This document shows, piece after piece, positions 14,877 to 21,000 of a stretch of 26,817 nucleotides of DNA. The DNA lies in the IMG/VR virus record IMGVR_UViG_3300035698_007462, positions 1 to 26,817 of that record, one strand, 5' to 3'. Under the pieces are notes generated by a model. That model ran no database searches, was not told the DNA's origin, and was given only the letters and a program-made list of their open reading frames with translations. The stretch is from a virus. The position numbers and the translations under genes were made by a program. Positions within the stretch are counted from its first letter, which is position 1; each line of letters opens with the position of its first letter.

Positions 14877-15005
14877 TTAGTCAATGTTATGTGCCGGTAA
14901 TTCTTGTTTAGGTGGTTCATCTTGTTGTTTATTATGCAACACCTTTACTAAAATAACCGACACACATCCCACAAGTAATAATACTAGCCATAAATAAGTT
15001 CTCAT
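14877..15005 (-). CDS. 42-residue membrane-anchored peptide
   Basis: This short gene fills the gap between the DUF5661-like gene and the membrane protein gene. ATG at 15005 follows a good AGAGGTG Shine-Dalgarno, and TAA is at 14877-14879. The peptide starts MRTYLWLVLLLVGCVSVILV (one hydrophobic helix, residues 4-21), followed by a short polar tail with HNKQQDEPPKQELPAHNID. L-V-G-C at 11-14 matches a lipobox, so lipid attachment is possible, but the hydrophobic stretch continues past the Cys, which favours a simple membrane anchor. It is adjacent to another membrane protein, so the two may act together. No known family is recognised. Confidence 0.65.
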   Translation of the reverse strand: MRTYLWLVLLLVGCVSVILVKVLHNKQQDEPPKQELPAHNID

Positions 15006-15006
15006 A

Positions 15007-15501
15007 CTACACCTCTAACTTATCAACTGACTCAAACGGAGCATCTGCTTTTGGTGGAAGTGTTGTATCACCACCTGGTTCTATAACTGACCCATCTTGT
15101 TCCACATCTTCTGGTGCGGGTTCTGGTTCTTGCAACTGACTTTCCATTTCAGCTAAGGCCGCATAATAATCAACATTAGGAAATTCTTTCATGTGATCAA
15201 ATGTAATCTTAGCAATAATGGCAGGATCACCACCAACAGTTTCAAAGTGTTCCATTTCAACATTCATACCTTTAATCAGCATATCAACATCCACTTCTGC
15301 TAATTCAGGAAGTTGCTCAGTAAGCTGTGCGATCAATTCAGGCGTGATTTCTGGTCTTTCGCCACCTTCATCAGCAATGGGTGTGTCATCTGCAATAGGT
15401 GCGTCAGGCGCCATAGGTTCCTGAACTCTTGGTTCACTCGCGGCAACCATTTCCTCTTCTGTTATTTGCAATGTTGCTTCTACAATTTTATGTATATCCA
15501 T
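15007..15501 (-). CDS. Acidic DUF5661-like protein
   Basis: This 164-residue acidic protein has a central segment M-L-I-K-GMNVEMEHFETVGGDPAI followed by AKITFDHMKEFPNVDYY and AALAEME. This is the DUF5661 pattern: a G-x-x-V-E-x-E-H-T-like start and a final H-x-x-E-x-P-D-Y-Y-x-x-L-x-x-M-E. Flanking regions are low complexity, Pro/Glu/Asp-rich, and the C-terminus is FESVDKLEV. DUF5661 has no assigned function and is common in large phages and plasmids. The start overlaps the stop of the 682-residue gene as TAATG, with AAGGAG upstream. The pairing with another acidic, modular gene suggests internal virion proteins, an inference. Confidence 0.75.
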   Translation of the reverse strand: MDIHKIVEATLQITEEEMVAASEPRVQEPMAPDAPIADDTPIADEGGERPEITPELIAQLTEQLPELAEVDVDMLIKGMNVEMEHFETVGGDPAIIAKITFDHMKEFPNVDYYAALAEMESQLQEPEPAPEDVEQDGSVIEPGGDTTLPPKADAPFESVDKLEV

Positions 15502-17549
15502 TACTTTATCTCCTTTTTCTTGTCAGTAACCTTTTTCTTGTTTTTCTTTGAAAACTTCTTAGCCTTCATATCATCAACGAATTTCTGTTGTTTAGCAGAC
15601 ATCTTTTTACCTTTTTTCTCTGCGGGGCATTTTTCACCAGCTTGTTTTCTTTTTCCATCTTTACCCGCCATAGCAGAACCGGCAAAAGGACCAGTACCAT
15701 CTCTTTTTCCCGGAACACTTTTACCTTCTTCAAGATCTTCAAGATGTTCCGCGACCAATAATCTTTCCGCCATTTCCAATGTTTCCTCATCAGAGAATTC
15801 AGGCTGTTCTTCATCGGTTAAAAATAATTCATCACCAAGCATAGGATCTTCACCAGGTTCTAACGCCAATGGATCTCCACCAAGATCATCCAAAGGAAGT
15901 TCAATAGTATCAGCCTTTGACGTTGTAACAGTTGTTGAATCACCATCCGAAGAAACATCAATTTTATTACCATCATCAGTAGACACAGAAACATCAACAC
16001 CTTCTTCAACTTCTTCCTTTACTTCAACTTCTTCCTTTACTTTCGTAGTACCATCAACCATTGGTGCAGGTTTTGCTGTTCCATCAGTAGCTTGTTTCTT
16101 TGCTGCTGATTTATTAACATCACTCTGTGCAGCACTTTTTCCTTCTGGCCCCTGATCTTTGGTAATATCAGTGGCTACCTGTTGTGCGGCCTGATCAGTG
16201 TGTGCTTTATGAGTAGAATCTGATTTCGTAACAATCTTCTGGGCATTACTAATACTCTGTCCGGCTAAATCATCGGTTGGTATTGTTGCTGCTGTTTCAT
16301 CCATTACCTCAGAATCTTCTTCTTCTTCCTCTTCATCATTTTCTTCAGCATCTACAAATGCCCCACCGCCATCATCTTCTTTTACAAATACAGATTCATT
16401 ATTAGAACTATCCCAAGTTAGGTTTAAGTCACCCATAACTTTAATAACTTCTTCTGGAGATACTTCTTCATCACGTAAATTCCATACCACTCGTTTACCA
16501 CTGCCGTTTACTTGAACACAGTACATTGCTTTATTATCAACTTGAATAATATAAAATACAGTACCGTTAGTATCATAGTTTCTCAAAAGTCGTGCGCCTT
16601 CTTCACCTCTTGCCGGACACCAAGGTGATCCTTCGGCATATTTTTGAAAATCTTCAGCAGTATCTATTTTTATTACTTTAACATTACCTTCATCATGTAA
16701 AATTTGTGCTTCTTTTACAGATTCCCGAGCAGCAGAACCGGGAACAATACCTGCCGAACCATTAGCACTTTCCTGAGCATTTGTCTTTACTGACCACAAC
16801 TTTGAATCAGGATTTTGAACAGCAATACCATTGTTCTTCTGTGCTAGATCTCGTGCAACACTTTCTTCACTAATACCATCGGCAATAATCTCACCGTTGT
16901 TATCATTACTATCAAATTCAGCTAAATCCTGAATATAATCTTCGGCATTATCAACATTATTAAGATTAGCAGGAAGTTTTCCTTCTTCAGTCTTAATGCC
17001 ACCGACTTTCACACCTCTATTTTTTGCAGTATTCTTGTCACTTGTTTTCTTAATACCCGCAGAAGTTTCAAAATCAGACTTCTTATCAACACCGGGTGTT
17101 TCCTTATCCATTTCTTTCTGGATTTTGGAAAGTTCTGGTGTGTCAGTTTGCCCAGCACCGTCTGTTTTAATGGCAGGATTGTCACAAGGATCTTTAGCAT
17201 CCTTTTTCTTCTTCGCTTCTTCAACCTCATCTTCTTTCAAAGATTGAATTATTTCTTCTGGATCATCAACGTTATTCAGATTAGGATATAACTTTCCTTC
17301 TGATACATCCCTACAATCAAGACATTTCATACCATACTCATCTTCAAAGTTTGCTTTAGCTTCTTCCGCAGTAGCAACATTAAAAATATCCTTTATACTA
17401 CCCGCACTGCATTCCCATGCCTTTGATTGTTCAGATACTTGAGTTTCACCAACAGTTTTGTATGCCTTATCGGTAGCCTCAAATAAACTTTCATTTGTTA
17501 CATCCTTTTGAATGAATTTAAATAATTCATATGGATTGATATCTGACAT
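15501..17549 (-). CDS. Large acidic modular protein with WC-type domain, probable internal virion protein
   Basis: This is a 682-residue protein, very rich in Asp/Glu (E-run at 406-411) with a strongly basic C-terminus (KKNKKKVTDKKK). Residues 84-106 and 189-211 are near-copies: EGKLYPNLNNVDDPEEIIQ and EGKLPANLNNVDNAEDYIQ. Residues about 285-380 form a folded domain with EGSPWCPARGEEGARLL, NGTVFYIIQV and YCVQVNGSGKRVVWNL. This resembles the W-C-T/I-A domain seen in several large-phage and conjugative proteins. Residues 614-660 carry KRDGTGPFAGSAMAG and KMSAKQQKFVDDMKAKKF. The perfect Shine-Dalgarno GAGGAGG is partly inside a hairpin. No enzymatic assignment is possible. The position after head genes suggests a capsid-internal or core protein. 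Confidence 0.8.
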   Translation of the reverse strand: MSDINPYELFKFIQKDVTNESLFEATDKAYKTVGETQVSEQSKAWECSAGSIKDIFNVATAEEAKANFEDEYGMKCLDCRDVSEGKLYPNLNNVDDPEEIIQSLKEDEVEEAKKKKDAKDPCDNPAIKTDGAGQTDTPELSKIQKEMDKETPGVDKKSDFETSAGIKKTSDKNTAKNRGVKVGGIKTEEGKLPANLNNVDNAEDYIQDLAEFDSNDNNGEIIADGISEESVARDLAQKNNGIAVQNPDSKLWSVKTNAQESANGSAGIVPGSAARESVKEAQILHDEGNVKVIKIDTAEDFQKYAEGSPWCPARGEEGARLLRNYDTNGTVFYIIQVDNKAMYCVQVNGSGKRVVWNLRDEEVSPEEVIKVMGDLNLTWDSSNNESVFVKEDDGGGAFVDAEENDEEEEEEDSEVMDETAATIPTDDLAGQSISNAQKIVTKSDSTHKAHTDQAAQQVATDITKDQGPEGKSAAQSDVNKSAAKKQATDGTAKPAPMVDGTTKVKEEVEVKEEVEEGVDVSVSTDDGNKIDVSSDGDSTTVTTSKADTIELPLDDLGGDPLALEPGEDPMLGDELFLTDEEQPEFSDEETLEMAERLLVAEHLEDLEEGKSVPGKRDGTGPFAGSAMAGKDGKRKQAGEKCPAEKKGKKMSAKQQKFVDDMKAKKFSKKNKKKVTDKKKEIK

Positions 17550-17559
17550 TATTATTCCT

Positions 17560-17593
17560 CCTCAAAATTGTTGAGGGTCGTATTGACCTTCAA
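17560..17593 (-). promoter_or_regulatory. Overlapping alternative hairpins covering the RBS of the 682-residue gene
   Basis: In the mRNA the arm CCUCAA pairs with UUGAGG (loop CAAUU, 17560-17576), taking the first GAGG of the GAGGAGG ribosome site. The same CUCAA can instead close an upstream hairpin built on GGUC-AAUAC-GACC with outer UUGA/UCAA pairs (about 17571-17593). The two structures exclude each other, and the upstream one lies directly after the stop codon of the preceding gene. This is seen in the sequence; any regulatory switching is inference. Confidence 0.4.
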
Positions 17594-18484
17594 TTAATTT
17601 AACTCGCCCAAATCATCAATGACATCCAGGATGTTATTGAATAATGCTGGCTTAAACATTTCCCCAATTGGAAATACCATATCCTTTACAACTTTGATAG
17701 TACGATACGATTCTAGTTCGTCCAGCACATCCTGGGATTCTATATAAATCGAATTGGTGGCAATCATTCCCATATTCACAGTAAATTCAGATATCAATAT
17801 AATACCTTCATACTCACTTTGAATTCTGCAACCTACCAAATAATCATATTCTTGGAAAGGTTCAAACGCATTCAAAGGTCGGTCATCTTGGATTGTTTTA
17901 ATTATCATTTCTAAGGTACCGATATCATCTGAGTGAATATTTTGGATTCTCTTCGCCAATCCCCGGATACTTTTATCATATGTATTAAGTTGTATTGCAA
18001 CCTGCCCGCTCATTGGCAAGAATTTTGAATTCGTAAATACTGATAACCAATAATTCATCAACACCAAGGTTCTTTTTACCTGGCGATTTTCCCGCATATC
18101 AATGGTAAGCACATGAGCGAGCCTATCATAGAGTTTATGAATATTTTCCGATCTGGCTTCATTGATCATTTCCGCAAGGTCAATTCCTTTTTTGCCCTTG
18201 ACTGTAATAACCTTTGTATTGAATTCATCATACGCCAATCTCGGAACCACAATACTCAAAGCGTCCTCAAACATTACATGGAAATCATCATCCTGTTCCA
18301 GTACTTTGATTTTCCATTTTTTCTTGACAGGGGCAAGCGCCCTGATCATATTCTTTGTGTTGGCAAAACCACCTGGCAAATATGCCACAGATGGATTACC
18401 CATCCCCGTTGTACCAGCAACCATACCACCCGTTGTGGCTTCTTCATTTAATATTCTATCGGCTAACAATTCGAAATCACTCAT
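17594..18484 (-). CDS. Unknown protein, probable head or neck component
   Basis: The frame is open from a TTG at 18511, but the ATG at 18484 with GGGGA 7 bases upstream is preferred, giving about 296 residues starting MSDFELLADRILNEE. The first 40 residues are Gly/Thr-rich. The remainder is a compact mixed fold with KKKWKIKVLEQDDDFHVMFE, DMRENRQVKRTLVLMNYWLS, then FLPMSGQVAIQLNTYDKS and KDMVFPIGEMFKPALF. There is no membrane segment, signal or zinc site. The short FELLADRILNEE opening recurs in proteins of large phages near head genes. It overlaps the preceding gene by 8 bases, consistent with coupled expression. I do not recognise a family. Confidence 0.75.
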   Translation of the reverse strand: MSDFELLADRILNEEATTGGMVAGTTGMGNPSVAYLPGGFANTKNMIRALAPVKKKWKIKVLEQDDDFHVMFEDALSIVVPRLAYDEFNTKVITVKGKKGIDLAEMINEARSENIHKLYDRLAHVLTIDMRENRQVKRTLVLMNYWLSVFTNSKFLPMSGQVAIQLNTYDKSIRGLAKRIQNIHSDDIGTLEMIIKTIQDDRPLNAFEPFQEYDYLVGCRIQSEYEGIILISEFTVNMGMIATNSIYIESQDVLDELESYRTIKVVKDMVFPIGEMFKPALFNNILDVIDDLGELN

Positions 18485-19718
18485 CCCAGGGTCCCCAGTT
18501 TTGTTGTTCAAGAATTATTTTTACCATTTCGGCACGTGTATATCTTTGTTCTTCCTTTGCACCCACAAACCGTTCATACGCATCCCAAGGCAACTTTTTA
18601 TCCCATACAGGATCATAAATCATTTTAATGTCATGCCCATGATGTGTTTCAGTATTTTCTACCCACGCATGCCCGATGGTTCTTCCACCTTCCACTTGTT
18701 CAGTAATCGTTCCATGAATCAAGTCCCACTCAAGATTATTCATTACATATTTACCCGATAATGAATAACAATTCCCCAATCTTTCTTTAAAACTATCTTC
18801 ATTAACTGATTCATTAGGCGTATAGTGGCCTTTTCTACCCTTATCCTTTACTTTAGGGTTATCCTCCGGTTCAATCTGTAAATTTGTAATCCCCGGTTTC
18901 GTTCCTCTTACCGGCAATTTGGTAGCACTTTTAGTCGCAGAAGACGGCCCAATATTTTCTGGTGGTTCATCATCATCCGGGGTGGGTGGTTCTTCATCCA
19001 CATCTATATCTTCTCCCGGCTCTTCTAGTGGCTCATCTCGCCCGTATGGACCCCTAGTGGATTTGGCAGTATCATATGCCATCTTTTTTAATTCATCCCC
19101 TACTGCCCCAAATGCAGCCTTCTGTGCAGTAAAGGCTTCAACAGCGTTATCCACATCATCAGACCAATATTTCTTTAGAAATGAGGCAAAAGTTGACGTA
19201 TAGTTCGGTAAAACACTCGCCATGAGCTCTGTATGCTTACAATACGCCCCGTATTGCCTAGGATTCCTGATATTTGGAGGCCTATTTTCTTGCCGCCCGA
19301 ACTGAGCATCCCTTTGGGTCTTAATATATGCACCGCCCCAATATAAATCAGCCGGACAGGAACAACTGAACTTCATATCCACACTATTCAGTATTTCGGC
19401 GGCCAAAAGCGTGTATTTAGGACCTGATTTATCCTTTTTCCACAAACTCTGATCCCCAGCGTATTTCTTGATCATTTCAGGTATATTAGTGAATTCCACG
19501 TAAACATCGTACTTTACGCCCTCTTTTGTGCCGGATGTAACGGTAAAATGCCAAAAATCAGGCATCATTTCACGCATCTCAACCCCACCCTTTGATGCAA
19601 CGGTTTTAACCCGCTGCCCAAACTCAGGAAACAGTTTTCCAATAGACTTTTGCTTAGTTCTAAGCCTATTGAAATTGATTTCGTTCATAACATGTTCAAC
19701 ACAACTGTTAATTGACAC
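18477..19718 (-). CDS. SWIM-type zinc-finger protein with C-terminal Cys/His/Asp domain
   Basis: This 413-residue protein starts at GTG 19718, which has GGAGG 8 bases upstream; the next ATG has no such site. Residues about 115-165 contain KFSCSCPADLYWGGAY ... YGAYCKHTE: C119, C121, C160 and H162 form a SWIM-type zinc finger (CxC...CxH). An acidic Pro-rich linker follows (228-300). After ESVNE (303-307) comes a domain with NCYSLSGKYV (C317), TIGHAWVENT (H350) and MIYDPVWD (D369), the residue order of papain/transglutaminase-like cysteine enzymes. Related Cys-His-Asp domains occur beside phage structural genes with unknown role. No catalytic activity is demonstrated. It lies between the candidate neck genes and other probable virion proteins. 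Confidence 0.78.
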   Translation of the reverse strand: MSINSCVEHVMNEINFNRLRTKQKSIGKLFPEFGQRVKTVASKGGVEMREMMPDFWHFTVTSGTKEGVKYDVYVEFTNIPEMIKKYAGDQSLWKKDKSGPKYTLLAAEILNSVDMKFSCSCPADLYWGGAYIKTQRDAQFGRQENRPPNIRNPRQYGAYCKHTELMASVLPNYTSTFASFLKKYWSDDVDNAVEAFTAQKAAFGAVGDELKKMAYDTAKSTRGPYGRDEPLEEPGEDIDVDEEPPTPDDDEPPENIGPSSATKSATKLPVRGTKPGITNLQIEPEDNPKVKDKGRKGHYTPNESVNEDSFKERLGNCYSLSGKYVMNNLEWDLIHGTITEQVEGGRTIGHAWVENTETHHGHDIKMIYDPVWDKKLPWDAYERFVGAKEEQRYTRAEMVKIILEQQNWGPWDE

Positions 19719-19977
19719 TTAATCTACCTCCGGGAAAACCCATTGCCTGTAATTCATCTTTTAATCTAGCATTATGATCAATCTGTACTTCAATAAACAT
19801 AATATCAGTACCAGTGAGCTCTTCGTTATTTTCTAATTTCTTTTTAATAAGATCGATCATAGCATCCTGCCATTCAGGTGTACCAAACCCATATTTCTGG
19901 GCAAGATCAAAATAATCACTTTCTTCTGTGATACATGCTTCACTAAGATCACGTAATTGATTAATCAAGTCCTTCAT
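19708..19977 (-). CDS. Small acidic helical protein, unknown function
   Basis: The frame is open from 20004, but the ATG at 19977 is the likely start, since it overlaps the upstream TAA as TAATG and has a strong AGGAG 6 bases upstream. The 89-residue product starts MKDLINQLRDLSEACITEES, continues YGFGTPEWQDAMIDLIKKKL, and ends GFPGGRLSVN. It is helical and acidic, with no membrane segment. It overlaps the next gene by 11 bases. No family is recognised; its position after the candidate neck protein suggests a small head or connector component. Confidence 0.75.
   Translation of the reverse strand: MKDLINQLRDLSEACITEESDYFDLAQKYGFGTPEWQDAMIDLIKKKLENNEELTGTDIMFIEVQIDHNARLKDELQAMGFPGGRLSVN
19727..19731 (-). 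promoter_or_regulatory. Shine-Dalgarno supporting a GTG start
   Basis: GGAGG in the mRNA lies 8 bases before the GTG at 19718. The first in-frame ATG (19688) has no such site, so GTG is the preferred start of the SWIM-finger protein. Confidence 0.65.
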
Positions 19978-20918
19978 TAGAATCTCCTCGCGAATGTAAG
20001 CCAACGACCCTCATCCCGTAGTGTCGCTTCCAATTCTTTCTTCTCAGTTTTACCCTCATCATACATTTGCTGACCATCATTCTTAATATCAATCGCCATT
20101 GTCTTCCGTAAGGCATTTCCTTCAACCATTTTCACCAAAGCTTTAATGTAATACAAAATCCATTGAAGCATATGTTCACTCTTTACATTTTCAAAATAAG
20201 CATAGTTTGTTGTGATTATGCCATTACCTGCCCAACCAGTTACTGTCCAAGCTCCTGTATCATAATCAAGTGTTCCACTGTACCCAGATTGGTCACAATT
20301 TAGTATACCTTCCCCATCATCTGTAAAAGTGGTAGTACCGTTTGTCATTGAAAAAGTATCAGGATCTAAAGGAAAGAAATCAAGTATGCCAGAGAGGCTG
20401 GTATTCACACCACTTGAATGTTCAAGAATATATTCAACAGGTCCGTTAATGATTCTTTTTGTTCCCACAACACAAATAGATGTTGTCTGTGATGGAAGTT
20501 GCTGCATATATAATGCCCCACCAACTGCGGGATCATCAGATCGTTCAAAATGCCAACTAAAGTCTGAACCAATATAATATTTATAATTACGATAAGCTTC
20601 TGATAACATAACCAAATCAGAAGTAAGATTATCTATGATCGTGATACCCAACAAAGACCACATAGGAAAATTTTGTAGAACCCAATCAGGCACAGTCGCA
20701 GGATATACTTTAACAACTGACTTATAATCAGGTGTTAAATATATTCTACTTGTTGCAATGCCTGCGTTTTCAAACATCTTAACAATAGGCATGGCAGAAT
20801 GTGTATTCCAATAACGATATGCATTATCAACAATCTGCGTAATGGTTTCATTTGGAGTTGCTAATGAAATAGGTTGAAACTCTTGATTCACCCAATTAAG
20901 AATATCAGTTTTTAACAT
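19977..20918 (-). CDS. Probable neck/head-completion protein (gp13-like position)
   Basis: This 313-residue protein is next after the capsid gene. The start MLKTDILNWVNQEF and then ETITQIVDNAYRYWNTHS, with a tail LQWILYYIKALVKMVEGNALR and LEATLRDEGRWLTFARRF, resembles adaptor or neck proteins of contractile phages, in which long terminal helices bracket a beta core. Length matches T4 gp13 (309), but homology is not certain. Residues about 172-242 are a beta module, with TTTFTDDGEGILNCD, SGTLDYDTGAWTVTG and ITTNYAYF, that resembles segments of the capsid and baseplate proteins in this window. The ribosome site is weak (AGAAAG), and the gene lies behind a strong hairpin, suggesting lower expression than capsid. 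Confidence 0.7.
   Translation of the reverse strand: MLKTDILNWVNQEFQPISLATPNETITQIVDNAYRYWNTHSAMPIVKMFENAGIATSRIYLTPDYKSVVKVYPATVPDWVLQNFPMWSLLGITIIDNLTSDLVMLSEAYRNYKYYIGSDFSWHFERSDDPAVGGALYMQQLPSQTTSICVVGTKRIINGPVEYILEHSSGVNTSLSGILDFFPLDPDTFSMTNGTTTFTDDGEGILNCDQSGYSGTLDYDTGAWTVTGWAGNGIITTNYAYFENVKSEHMLQWILYYIKALVKMVEGNALRKTMAIDIKNDGQQMYDEGKTEKKELEATLRDEGRWLTFARRF
19984..19988 (-). promoter_or_regulatory. Shine-Dalgarno fixing the start of the 89-residue gene
   Basis: AGGAG in the mRNA lies 6 bases before the ATG at 19977, inside the 3' end of the upstream gene. It supports the TAATG-coupled start over the longer frame from 20004. Confidence 0.65.
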
Positions 20919-20954
20919 AATGTTTTCTTTCTATTTTCATTTTATTCCCTTACA

Positions 20955-20978
20955 GGGGAGAGAATTTCTTCTCTCCCC
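20955..20978 (-). promoter_or_regulatory. Perfect 10-bp hairpin with GAAA loop after the capsid gene
   Basis: In the mRNA, GGGGAGAGAA and UUCUCUCCCC form a perfect 10-base-pair stem closed by a GAAA tetraloop. It lies in the 82-base gap following the capsid stop. No U-tract follows on either strand, so a classical Rho-independent terminator is unlikely. A 3' stabiliser, processing site or expression step-down is more plausible. The stem is certain; the role is inferred. Confidence 0.6.
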
Positions 20979-21000
20979 CCTCCCCATATACTGAGTTCAG

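Noticed and set aside
14877-15005. Lipoprotein/o-spanin reading of the 42-residue peptide
   Set aside because: LVGC fits a lipobox, but the hydrophobic stretch continues past the Cys and the partner protein lacks an i-spanin layout (N-terminal anchor plus periplasmic coiled coil). Kept only as a minor alternative.
15566-15814. Minus-strand ORF of 82 codons inside the acidic gene
   Set aside because: It is a shadow frame of the Lys/Glu-rich 3' part, with Asn/Lys/Arg-rich composition and no ribosome site.
15313-16155. Long plus-strand ORF (280 codons), Ser/Phe-rich
   Set aside because: It is antisense to the acidic gene; runs of GAA/GAT codons read in reverse give TTC/ATC (Phe/Ser/Ile). It has low-complexity composition, no ribosome site and no neighbours on that strand.
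16996-17247. Plus-strand ORF with hydrophobic N-terminus resembling a membrane protein
   Set aside because: It is antisense to the Lys/Asp-rich repeats of the acidic gene, so the hydrophobicity is a reverse-complement artefact.
18162-18761. Plus-strand ORF of 199 codons
   Set aside because: It lies opposite two well-supported minus-strand genes, including the conserved Cys/His/Asp domain, and its sequence is hydrophobic without recognisable motifs.
20955-20978. Intrinsic terminator after the capsid gene
   Set aside because: The stem is strong, but neither strand has the following U-tract needed for Rho-independent termination.
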